A stretch of DNA of 64,000 nucleotides, taken from positions 1,302,001-1,366,000 of the forward strand of contig NZ_JASKUT010000002.1 in assembly GCF_030167925.1 (NCBI RefSeq), read 5' to 3'. Below the pieces are notes generated by a model. That model saw only the letters and a list, made by a program, of their open reading frames with translations. It did not search any database and had not been told where the DNA came from. Each line of letters starts with the position of its first letter. Within the stretch, counting starts at the first letter, position 1. This stretch comes from Paenibacillus silviterrae (lineage in GTDB: Bacteria; Bacillota; Bacilli; Paenibacillales; NBRC-103111). A program made the position numbers and the translations under genes. Of the stretch, positions 44,472-53,600 are shown one piece after another.

Positions 44472-45791
44472 ATGAAGCAGCGAATTAGAAAATACGGATG
44501 GATCGCTTTATCGGCGCTACTTATCGTTTCGGGGTGCGGAAATGGCGGAGCCGACAGTAATAAGGAGACCGCCGGCAAGGAGGAGCTATATAATAATGAA
44601 CCTGTCACCTTGACGTTCTATTCCCACTATGCAGGGATACTGGGCGAAGCCGACTTGGAAGCGTTGGTAGCCAAACCCGTGAAGGCGAAATTCCCTAATA
44701 TTTCGGTTCAATTAATCAGCGGAACCACGCTCGACAAGCTGATCACCGCCGGTGAAGTGCCGGATGTCATTCTTACAAGCAACTATTATTTGCACGATCT
44801 GTTACAGCAAGGCTTGGGAAGCGATTTAAACGACATGGTAAAAAGCCATAACATCGATATGAGCCAGTTCGAACCCGAAGCGATCAACTTGCTGAAGAAA
44901 TTCGGGAAAAACGGGGAAATCTACGGAATGCCCTATGCTATGAATTACGGAGTGATGGCGTATAACAAAGATATTTTCGATAAGTTTGCCGTCCCGTATC
45001 CTAAGGATAATATGACCTGGAACGAGGTGATTGAGCTGGCCCGCAAGGTCACGCGGGAAGACCAGGGTACGCAATATATCGGACTTGATACGGGAGATCC
45101 GCAAGTGCTGACGCGGGCCTACTCGCTTCCCGTGGTGAATGATAAGCAGGACAAATCGGTTCTGACGAACGACGCTTATAAGAAAGTATTCGGACTTTTC
45201 GAGCGGCTCTACAGCATTACGGGAATCGTCGGCCCCAATAATAAATATACATACGGAATCGACTACTTCCTTAAGGACCAGAAGCTGGCCATGTTCCCTT
45301 ACTGGATCGCCAATCTCACTACGCGGCTGCCGCAGTTGCAAGAGCAAGGCAAAAACTTCAATTGGGATGTCGTTTCCTTCCCCTCGTTTGACGATAAGCC
45401 GGGATATGGCAGAGAGATTGACTTCCATCTTGCCATGGTCACACCGACCGGTAAAAATAAGAAAGCGGTATATGCCGTTCTACAAACGTTGGTTTCCGAA
45501 GAGGCGCAGAAGGCTATGAACAAGGGAATGCGCCTAACCGTTCTTAAGGACCAAAATCTGAAGAAGCAGTTCGCGAGCGATACCAAATTGTATGAGGGCA
45601 AAAATCTGGAAGGAATTTTCAAAGTGAAGCCGGCTCCATTACCGGAAGCTACGAAATTTGACGTGAAAATCTATCCGTTCCTGAAAGAAGCGGCAAAAGG
45701 GATAGCGACGGAAAAGAAGGATATTAATACTGCCCTCAGGGAAGCCGAGGAGAAGGCGGATAAATATATCAAAGAAGAGGGCTTAAAATAA
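44472..45791 (+). CDS. Extracellular solute-binding lipoprotein, family 1 type (orphan)
   Basis: 439 residues, lipobox IVSGC with Cys22 lipidated. Closely related to the lipoprotein at 19460: shared VPYPKD.MTW.EVIELA.KV and the C-terminal DINTALREAEEKADK. GGAGGGG precedes ATG 44472; the frame upstream to 44400 is not used. No permease genes are nearby, and a strong terminator follows. The divergent AraC gene probably controls it. Confidence 0.92.
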   Translation: MKQRIRKYGWIALSALLIVSGCGNGGADSNKETAGKEELYNNEPVTLTFYSHYAGILGEADLEALVAKPVKAKFPNISVQLISGTTLDKLITAGEVPDVILTSNYYLHDLLQQGLGSDLNDMVKSHNIDMSQFEPEAINLLKKFGKNGEIYGMPYAMNYGVMAYNKDIFDKFAVPYPKDNMTWNEVIELARKVTREDQGTQYIGLDTGDPQVLTRAYSLPVVNDKQDKSVLTNDAYKKVFGLFERLYSITGIVGPNNKYTYGIDYFLKDQKLAMFPYWIANLTTRLPQLQEQGKNFNWDVVSFPSFDDKPGYGREIDFHLAMVTPTGKNKKAVYAVLQTLVSEEAQKAMNKGMRLTVLKDQNLKKQFASDTKLYEGKNLEGIFKVKPAPLPEATKFDVKIYPFLKEAAKGIATEKKDINTALREAEEKADKYIKEEGLK

Positions 45792-45802
45792 ACATTCGAC
45801 CC

Positions 45803-45842
45803 AATACAAAGCGGGCTTCCGTAAGGAGGCCCGCTTTGTATT
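45803..45842 (+). terminator. Terminator after the lipoprotein gene
   Basis: AATACAAAGCGGGC pairs fully with GCCCGCTTTGTATT; the loop is 12 nt. Confidence 0.8.
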
Positions 45843-45885
45843 GCGTTGGGGCGCAATAGAACAATGCACAAGGCGTGATATAGCT

Positions 45886-46296
45886 TTATAGCATTTTTTT
45901 CGTCATTATGATTTCCAAGGGTTCATTCTCAAGCAACAAACACCCTGCATCCCGATAACCTAGTTTTCTGTAAAAGTGCTGTGCCCTCTCATTAGATAAA
46001 GTAGACGTCATAACCAATGCAAAGCCCTTTCGTTGCATTTCGTTCTCCCAAAAGAGGACCGCTTGCGTCCCTAACCCCTTACCTCGAAATGGCTCAGATA
46101 TCCAAATCATATTCATAAATGGTGTGTTATCCCAAAAATAACCGTACCTCATCCACCCGATATTGCTTTCGTCTTTGTTACGCAGTATATAGATTTCATT
46201 GTTTTTTATCTTTTGCAATAGCAAGCTCTGTGAAATATGACGGTCATGCTCATGCAGATACCCGTAGTCTAAATCGGTGGCGATATCCATCTTCAC
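45886..46296 (-). CDS. GNAT-family N-acetyltransferase
   Basis: 136 residues, the normal GNAT length. The acetyl-CoA loop is EPFRGKGLGTQAV (Q/RxxGxG/A type), and the C-terminal FYRKLGYRDAG is typical. Acceptor unknown. The start is GTG 46296 after GGGGAG. Confidence 0.9.
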   Translation of the reverse strand: MKMDIATDLDYGYLHEHDRHISQSLLLQKIKNNEIYILRNKDESNIGWMRYGYFWDNTPFMNMIWISEPFRGKGLGTQAVLFWENEMQRKGFALVMTSTLSNERAQHFYRKLGYRDAGCLLLENEPLEIIMTKKML

Positions 46297-46325
46297 CTTT
46301 ATCTCCCCTTTGACCTTTTAGCATA

Positions 46326-46356
46326 AGAAAAGCTGCCGTTTTGTTGCCGCGGCAGC
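46326..46356 (-). terminator. Terminator of the UbiD-family gene
   Basis: GCTGCCG (46332-46338) and CGGCAGC (46350-46356) arms; on the minus strand TTTTCTTA follows. Confidence 0.7.
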
Positions 46357-46398
46357 CTCGTGATGATCGGATAACAAATACCTTCAACGCATTTCATG

Positions 46399-48231
46399 CT
46401 AAATTCGAACCTGCTCCAAGCTGCCGCCTTTAACGAACAATCGCTCGATCCGCCTGGTTACGTCCGGGTCGGGAATGAGCGGAGGCGCATGATGCGGCTT
46501 GAGACGTGCGTCGAGAATAAGATTGTCGCAGCCCCAATGCTTGTGCTCGCATCGGCTGTTTACGCCATGCAGATCGTGCGAAGGGTTGCTGCGCGTAAAC
46601 GCCGCCCAGAGAAAATTGTCCAGCCGCTCGCTCAGGAAATTGCTGTCGTCACAGACGACGATGAGCGGACATGATTCAAACTCATCCCTATCCTTGAGCG
46701 CTTCGCTCAAAGCAGCGAATTCCTTGTCAGCCTCCGGGTATGTCGTGAAAGGCCCAGCCTGCAGGGCAACAACGCCCGGCATGACAAGACGCGCGTTAGG
46801 AAAGTCACGAAGTCCCTTCAGCGCCTCCGGCACCTCTTTGCACAGCTCTCTTTTCTTGTCGCCGTAGGCTGCAATGACGACCTTACTGCCGCTGTTCAAA
46901 CCGGTTCCGGAATAGTCCAATGTGTCGATCGTCGTGTTCGTCTGGAAGTGGATATCCCGTCTTAAATCCAGCCTCTCCAGAATATAGCCCATAAACTCCG
47001 CCTCTCGGTGCGTACTGATCGGAATCTGCTCCTCCGCGGTAATGAACAGGTACTTCGCCAGACTAAGCTGGCCTGTCCCGAGGATACGGTTCGCCAGTGT
47101 GAGCAGCTCGGTCGGCTGCTTCACGCGCTGATAAGGCGTGTAGCGCTCGCTGCCGATCGCGAACAGCAAGGGATGGACACCGGCCGCGTCTACCGCGTGC
47201 ACTTCCTCAAGGCCGGGGATTTCGACTTTGATCGCGTCGCCGGTGAGCTCGTGGATGAGGGCGCCGAACGTCGTATCCTCCTGAGGAGGCCGGCCGACGA
47301 CGGTGAAGGGCCAAATCGCATTCGGTCGGGCATAAACCTTGTGAATGTGAAGATAAGGGAACGGATGCGTCAGGCTGTAGTAACCGAGATGATCGCCGAA
47401 GGGTCCTTCCGGCTTCGTCTCGCCCGGACGGATTTCTCCCGTGATGACGAAGTCCGCATCATGGCTGATGCAGTAGCCGTCCTCATAGCCGTAGCGAAAG
47501 CGGCGGCCCGCAAGCAGACCGGCGAACGTCATTTCGCTCAGCCCCTCTGGCAGCGGCATAACCGCGGCGAGAGTATGCGCCGGGGGGCCGCCGACGAAGA
47601 TGCTTACCTTGAGCGGCTGGCCCTTTTTCACAGCACGCTGCTGATGAACGCCAATACCGCGGTGAATCTGATAATGAAGACCTGCCTCGCGGTCGGTAAC
47701 ATATTCGTTGCCGGTGAGCTGGACCCGGTACATGCCGAGGTTCGCATTCATGATGCCCGGCTTCAACGGGTCCTCCGAATACACTTGCGGCAGGGTGACG
47801 AACGCTCCGCCGTCCATGGGCCAGTGGTGAATGAGCGGCAAATCGGAAATCTTGATTTCCTGCGCGGTGACGGGAGCACCCCCGCTCTTACGAAGCGGCA
47901 GTGCCTTGGCTGCGGCCAGCCCGGTAGCCACATGAAGAAACGGCTGCTTGAGCGCCTTGATCGGATCGTTCCGCAGCTTCATGACCTGCTGTACGCCGGC
48001 CAGCGTGCTCCGAAACAAATATTTGCTCCGCTCCAGGGTACCGAACAGATTAGAGACCGCCCGGAATTTCGAGCCTTTCACATTTTCGAACAGCAACGCA
48101 GGACCGCCCGCTTCATATACCTTCAGGTGAATCGCCGCCATCTCGAGGTAAGGATCCACTTCCTCCTTCACGCGAACCAGATGGCCTCCCCGCTCCAGAT
48201 CCAAGACGCAATCTTCCAAATTCCGATACAT
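46399..48231 (-). CDS. UbiD-family decarboxylase
   Basis: 610 residues, a full-length member of the prenylated-FMN-dependent UbiD family, which removes carboxyl groups from aromatic or unsaturated acids. Motifs: HLVRVKEEVDPYLEMAAIH, VYEAGGPALLFENVKGS, GLHYQIHRGIGVH, EGPFGDHLGYYS and a C-terminal FLWAAFTRSNPSHDLHG. The frame extends to 48297, but GGAG 7 nt before ATG 48231 gives the usual start MYRNLEDCV. No UbiX flavin prenyltransferase gene lies in the window. Confidence 0.92.
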   Translation of the reverse strand: MYRNLEDCVLDLERGGHLVRVKEEVDPYLEMAAIHLKVYEAGGPALLFENVKGSKFRAVSNLFGTLERSKYLFRSTLAGVQQVMKLRNDPIKALKQPFLHVATGLAAAKALPLRKSGGAPVTAQEIKISDLPLIHHWPMDGGAFVTLPQVYSEDPLKPGIMNANLGMYRVQLTGNEYVTDREAGLHYQIHRGIGVHQQRAVKKGQPLKVSIFVGGPPAHTLAAVMPLPEGLSEMTFAGLLAGRRFRYGYEDGYCISHDADFVITGEIRPGETKPEGPFGDHLGYYSLTHPFPYLHIHKVYARPNAIWPFTVVGRPPQEDTTFGALIHELTGDAIKVEIPGLEEVHAVDAAGVHPLLFAIGSERYTPYQRVKQPTELLTLANRILGTGQLSLAKYLFITAEEQIPISTHREAEFMGYILERLDLRRDIHFQTNTTIDTLDYSGTGLNSGSKVVIAAYGDKKRELCKEVPEALKGLRDFPNARLVMPGVVALQAGPFTTYPEADKEFAALSEALKDRDEFESCPLIVVCDDSNFLSERLDNFLWAAFTRSNPSHDLHGVNSRCEHKHWGCDNLILDARLKPHHAPPLIPDPDVTRRIERLFVKGGSLEQVRI

Positions 48232-48313
48232 CGTCATGCTCCAATCCATAAAAATAATTGTTACTACCACTCTAGCATCATTGCTTGTTGTCGTCAAAAT
48301 CCGTCCGTCAGCC

Positions 48314-49261
48314 TCATGGACTGTATCGGGTTAGCTGTTCGGAAAGTCTTCTCCGGATCGACTCTACTAATTCCTTCGGCTCCTTCAAATCCACTTCATT
48401 TCCCAAGGAAATAAAAAATTCCGTATAAAAAGGAACGTCGCTTCGCGACACGTTCGCATCGATCGAGCCTCCTCCATCTTCTCTCACCTGCAGCAGAGGA
48501 GCAAGCCAGAGCTCGGCTTCACATCGCTGAACTCCTATGCTGCTTAGCTCCGCTCTCAAACGTACAGGCTCCCTTGGCTCGTACGTCTCACGCCGTTCAA
48601 GGTGAACATCGTCTAGATCGAGCGGCTCTATGCCGGATGTATCTTCCGCCGCCTCACTGATCCGGTCGCACCGAAACACACGGAGACCCTGTCTCAGGAA
48701 ACAGTACGCCTTACAATACCAAAAGCCGTTATGCGCATAGATGGAGCCCGGCTGGATCCTGCGGCTCGTCTCCCCCTCCACCTTTGACTCGTAATGGATC
48801 ATGAGCACCTTTTTATGGATGGCGGCATCAAGCAGTATAGCCAAGCATGGGGCATCGCCCCGCCTTGTCGGCGTAATGAAATCGACACGGTGCTTCATAC
48901 TGTCGATTCGGTCTCGGACGTCTCCCGGCATGTGAAGGTAGAACTTGCTCAAGGCAGAGGCGGACTCCGCTTCGAAGGGCAGCGAGGAATAATGCCGAAG
49001 CGCATGAACGGCAAAAAACATGGCGGCGGCTTCCCCCTCTGTGAAGGCAATCGGCGGTAGTACCCTCTCCCTTACCACCTGATATCCACCGTGCGGCCCT
49101 ACTTCAGAATAGAGTGGTACCCCAAGCTCGCTTAGCTCTTGTAAATCCCTAAGAATCGTACGCTTGGATACGCCGAATTCGTCGGCAAGCTCCTGTACCT
49201 TAAAGCGTCTTTTTCGGTTAACCGTCATCATGAGCTCCATAAGCCGTTTCGATTTGGTCAC
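48314..49261 (-). CDS. WYL-domain HTH transcriptional regulator (YafY type)
   Basis: 315 residues: N-terminal HTH_11 (FKVQELADEFGVSKRTILRD, about 20-40), WYL domain (about 130-210, including YESKVEGETSRRIQPGS and FWYCKAYCF) and a C-terminal WCX-like extension. AAAGGTG precedes GTG 49261; the frame continues to TTG 49282. It is divergent from an MFS transporter, with a TGACA-N5-TGTCA palindrome between them. Confidence 0.9.
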   Translation of the reverse strand: MTKSKRLMELMMTVNRKRRFKVQELADEFGVSKRTILRDLQELSELGVPLYSEVGPHGGYQVVRERVLPPIAFTEGEAAAMFFAVHALRHYSSLPFEAESASALSKFYLHMPGDVRDRIDSMKHRVDFITPTRRGDAPCLAILLDAAIHKKVLMIHYESKVEGETSRRIQPGSIYAHNGFWYCKAYCFLRQGLRVFRCDRISEAAEDTSGIEPLDLDDVHLERRETYEPREPVRLRAELSSIGVQRCEAELWLAPLLQVREDGGGSIDANVSRSDVPFYTEFFISLGNEVDLKEPKELVESIRRRLSEQLTRYSP

Positions 49262-49304
49262 GATAATCAGCACCTTTAACAAAATTTTTAAAGCAAAAAA
49301 TTAA

Positions 49305-49319
49305 TGACAGGTATTGTCA
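49305..49319. promoter_or_regulatory. Palindromic operator candidate between WYL and MFS genes
   Basis: TGACAGGTATTGTCA, arms TGACA/TGTCA with a 5-bp spacer, centred in the 112-bp divergent gap. Likely site for the WYL regulator. Confidence 0.55.
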
Positions 49320-49373
49320 CTATTATGACTTAGAATAGGTTCATCAAGCAACTAACCCTAAGGAGCGATCGTT

Positions 49374-50555
49374 ATGCGAAAATGGACTGCGCTGTTTTTC
49401 TTTATCATGTTTCTGATCGGGACGGATACGTTTCTGATTTCTCCCTTGCTTCCGACTCTTCAAACGAAATTTTCAGTTTCAACGGAAAGGGCCGGATGGA
49501 TGATCGGCTCGTACACTTTGGGATCGGCCATCTTTGCTCTCATCGCCGGACCCCTCTCCGATGGCTGGAATCGAAAAGTCGTCATGCTCTGCGGCTTGCT
49601 CGGATTTGCCGTTTCGACGATCCTCTGCGGTTTCGCCGACAGCTTTTGGACGATGTGCCTATTCCGTTTTCTTGCCGGTGTCAGCGCGGCTTTCACAGCT
49701 CCCCAAGTATGGGCCTCCATCCCGGTCGTCCTGCCTGCGGAACGCATTTCAAAGACAATGGGCATTGCGTTCTCGGGGTTGGCAGCCGCTCAAGCGCTTG
49801 GGGTACCGATCGGAAGCTGGCTAGCGGTCTTCTCATGGTCCGTGCCGTTCTGGACCATTGGCGCCGCGGCGCTGCTGCTGGCAGTCGTGATCCGGTCCAC
49901 GTTGCCAGACATCAAGCCTGCCGTTCGACAAACGGAGAAGATATCGGTATTTCGCCGTTATGTTCCGCTCCTCACAAGCGCAAAGGCAAGAAGCGGTTTT
50001 CTAGCCTACCTGCTTCTTCACTTGGGAAGCGGAACCGCTTTCGCATTCGTCGGCAAGTGGGTCGCCGACCGTTTTCATCTGCCTGTCGGGCAGGTCGGCA
50101 CGGTGATGATGTTCCTCGGTTTCGGCACGCTGCTGGGAAGCCTGATTAGCGCATCCGTCACGCGAAAGCTCAGCCGGGTCAAAGCATTTTCGTTAGGTAT
50201 GCTGCTGCTTGCAGGACTTTATATAGGCGCGCCTTACTTACCCGGCATCGGTTACGTAACCTTCGTATATTTCGTCATCTTCGCAACGCTTGGAATTTTG
50301 TTCCCGATTGCCATGGAAGCACTAACCTCCTTACATTCCTCTATCCGGGGAACGATCTCCAGCTTGGCCAATTCAACCATGAACGGCGCCAATACGCTCG
50401 GAGCGTGGGTGGCCGGTATCTTGTATGTCCAACTCGGCGGTTTTTCATCTATCGGTGTGTTCACGGCCGTCTGCCTTGCCCTCTCGCTTGGAATGTTCCT
50501 GTTAGGAGGCGTACTGCAGAAGAATGAACTGAAACACACCACACCATCGCCCTAA
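49374..50555 (+). CDS. Major facilitator superfamily exporter
   Basis: 393 residues with about 12 membrane helices. The MFS motif A-like loop GPLSDGWNRKVVML lies between TM2 and TM3; FRFLAGVSAAFTAPQVWA marks TM4. It resembles the drug/arabinose efflux group (DHA12/AraJ-like). TAAGGAG precedes ATG 49374. Divergent WYL regulator probably controls it. Confidence 0.9.
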   Translation: MRKWTALFFFIMFLIGTDTFLISPLLPTLQTKFSVSTERAGWMIGSYTLGSAIFALIAGPLSDGWNRKVVMLCGLLGFAVSTILCGFADSFWTMCLFRFLAGVSAAFTAPQVWASIPVVLPAERISKTMGIAFSGLAAAQALGVPIGSWLAVFSWSVPFWTIGAAALLLAVVIRSTLPDIKPAVRQTEKISVFRRYVPLLTSAKARSGFLAYLLLHLGSGTAFAFVGKWVADRFHLPVGQVGTVMMFLGFGTLLGSLISASVTRKLSRVKAFSLGMLLLAGLYIGAPYLPGIGYVTFVYFVIFATLGILFPIAMEALTSLHSSIRGTISSLANSTMNGANTLGAWVAGILYVQLGGFSSIGVFTAVCLALSLGMFLLGGVLQKNELKHTTPSP

Positions 50556-50564
50556 AATACAAAT

Positions 50565-50602
50565 AAACGGCTGCTCCCTCAATGAGGAGGGAGCGGCCGT
50601 TT
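50565..50602. terminator. Bidirectional terminator between MFS and pectate lyase genes
   Basis: AAACGGCTGCTCCCTC and GAGGGAGCGGCCGTTT arms, nearly perfect, 6-nt loop. Confidence 0.8.
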
Positions 50603-50611
50603 CGGAGAGCC

Positions 50612-53600
50612 TTATTGACTCGCTTCTTTTTTCAAATAGGCAAGATCAGCCAGCAGCTGCTTCGCAAAGTCCGCATCGATATGCTTCCCTGCCTGGGCGG
50701 ACACTTCATTCTCCAAAGCTTTTAATGCGTTGACGAGCTGAGCTTGGTTGCCCTCGTTTTGAATTTGATTCACTTTGACACTCAAGCTGTTCAGCACGCC
50801 CGGATTCTTGATCTTTCCCCGTGCGTTCGCCAGCTGCAGCGCTTCGTCTAATTGATTGCGGTCCATCACGACTGCCAAAGTGAACTCCTTCACCGTGACG
50901 TTGCCTGCATGGTCCGCCGCCCTAATCACAATCGCATGCTCGCCGATCGGCAACGTGTAGGGCTCTACGCTAACAGGCAAGCTGAAGGCTGCGCCGTCCA
51001 GCGTTGCCTCCACCTGGCTTACGCCGCTAAGCGAATCGGTGATGTCGAACGGGATCAGTAAGGCATCGGTGCGATACACCGCGGTCGTTACCGTCGGTTG
51101 AATCGTTGGACCCGTGAGATCTATACTAATCGTTACCGACCGCTCGGCTTCCTTGTTCCCCGCCGAGTCTATACTGTAATACCGAAGCGTATGCACGCCT
51201 TCCGCGCTGACCACAGCCTCGGTTCCCATTGTGAACGGACCCTCGTCAACGCTGTAATAGCTGGTAGTCTCGGAGCCCTCGGCATCGACGGCAGTTAGAC
51301 GAATCACCTGGGCTGTGTTCTGCCAGCCGGACTTGGCATCGGCGGTCGTGACAGGAGGCGTTACGTCCTTGGGCTTCCCAAGAGTCTTCACCGTGACCGT
51401 ATTGGAGGAAGCGGACTCCCCGGCGGCATTGCTGCCTTTGATATAATAGGTGTACTCCACTCCGGGCTGAACGGTTCGGTCATAGTACGTATCCACTTTG
51501 GCATAACCGACGTATTGAGCCGGTTCTCCTGCAGACGAACGATATATATTGTATTGCGTCGCGCCGCCATGTGACGTCCAGATCAGCCCGACGAACGTTT
51601 CCCCCGTTAAACCGACAAACAAATTCGAAGGGATCGCCGGCAGCGGCATAGCCAGTTCAAGCTCGCCCGACAGGCCGGACTCTCCCATTTCGTTCTCCGC
51701 GCTCACCTTGTAGCTGTAGCCCGAACGATCGGCACTCACGCTTTGATCGGTATACTGAGGGGAGGTGGTGCTGCCGATGCGGGCAAAACCATTCTCGCCG
51801 TTCGCCTTCCGGTATACATGGTAGGTTTCCGCGTGGCTAACCGGATTCCAGCTCACCGTGAACGACGAAGTCGTTACAGCACCGGCCGTCAAGCCTGCCG
51901 GCGTCTCGGGAACCGACACCGGAGGGTTCGTCGTTACGCCGACGCTGCCGGACAAGGCGGATTCTCCACCCATGGATGTTGCAGCAACCTTGTAATAGTA
52001 CGTCGTTGAAGGGCTCAACCTCTTGTCGGTATAGGCAGACTCGGATGTATGGGCGACCTTCTGATAAGGCCCGTCAGCGGAAGCAGCCTTGTAAATCCCA
52101 TAGCTGATAGCCTGTGTTACCGGCGTCCATTCCAGCCCCACCGAAATACTCTTCGTAGAGGCAACCTGCAATCCTTGCGGCGCAGGCGGAATCGGCTGCG
52201 AGGCATCGTAGGCAAATATTTCAACCAAGGCAGTGTGCGGAGATTCGCCTCCCGCGTTCAAGGCGGCCACCTTGTAATTGTAGGTAACCCCCAGCTGAAC
52301 GGCTGTATCCGAGAACGTTGTCGTGCCCGAGTCCGTACTGCCAATGACTTTAAAATAAGGATCCATGGAAGTGGATCGGTAGATTAAATAAGAGGACGAC
52401 CCGTTTACGGCCTCCCATTGAAGTGTAACGGAAGGGTCGTTCTTAAGCTGTACTGTTAGTCCTGTCGGCGATTGTACTGGCGGAAGCGTGCCGGGACTCA
52501 CCTGCTTCAGGATGACAAAATAGTTCATTCTCGATGTATTTTGATTGGGTCCCATCACCACGTGAGAGCCTGCGGCATAGCGCTTCTTGAACAGCTTGAA
52601 CTGCACCGGCTGGTCATCTGTGATGGTTAACCCCGTATCCTCGTAAGAGGATGTCAGCCACTCTGGCCTAGGGGAAATTCTTGCATCGTGGGCGACATAC
52701 ACATCGGCATCCGCTGCCAGGTAAAAGGAGACCAGATCCGGGCTCGTCGCGCTTCGGGAAGCCACAGGGGAACGAATCCATTCCATCCCCTTCAATTCGT
52801 CCGGAATCGTAACGAATCGATAGGTTTTGCTCCCAGTGAGCCGGTCACCGGCTACGTAGTCCCCTGTCTGAAGATTGTCTTGGATGGACCAGTTGGCCTC
52901 GTTGACCGCCCCGCTGCCGCTGTTGTCATGGATAACAACGCTGCGGATCGACCTCCCGTCCATACTCCGCACCGGCTTCTCCTCCGGCTCCGGAGCCGGC
53001 TTCGTCGGAGGAATGAACGGTGTACCCGACCATGCCGGCGGGGTCAAAGGATAATGGGCGGGAAAGCCCGGCGCGGCCAGCTCATTCAGGTAGTCCTCCA
53101 GATTCGTGTAACCGTCTCCATTTCTGTCCGCGTTGCGATCCTCCGCATCGAGCGGATTCAAGCCGTTCGCCGTCTCCCAAGCATCCGGCATGCCGTCACG
53201 GTCGGTATCCGCAGGAGCCGTCCCCTTCGCCAGCTGAGGGAAGCCTCCTACATCGTTCTCATGACCGATGATCACTCCGGTTTGCTTGCGCACGCTATCC
53301 ACTACCCGTTCATCCACGGCATCTCTGGCAATTGATGAACCGGAATAGCCAAGAATATGCCCATAGGCAACCTCCGGCTCCTGCGTATGGACAGGAGGAT
53401 ACTCGAAACGCTCCGGCACAATAAGACTAGGCCGTTCCGCTTCCATCATCCCTATGCCGGTATCCGCCCCATCAAGAACACCGTTCTTGTTGCTGTCGAT
53501 CCGGTTATTGGCAAGGTAAAGACGATAGTTCTCGTTGCCGCGAACAACCGCATACTGGGGATCCGCCGAATTCAAGCCTGCGATAAAATAATTGCCTACG

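Noticed and set aside
47008..48414. 468-codon plus-strand frame opposite the UbiD gene
   Set aside because: Antisense shadow; the minus strand carries the full UbiD family signature.
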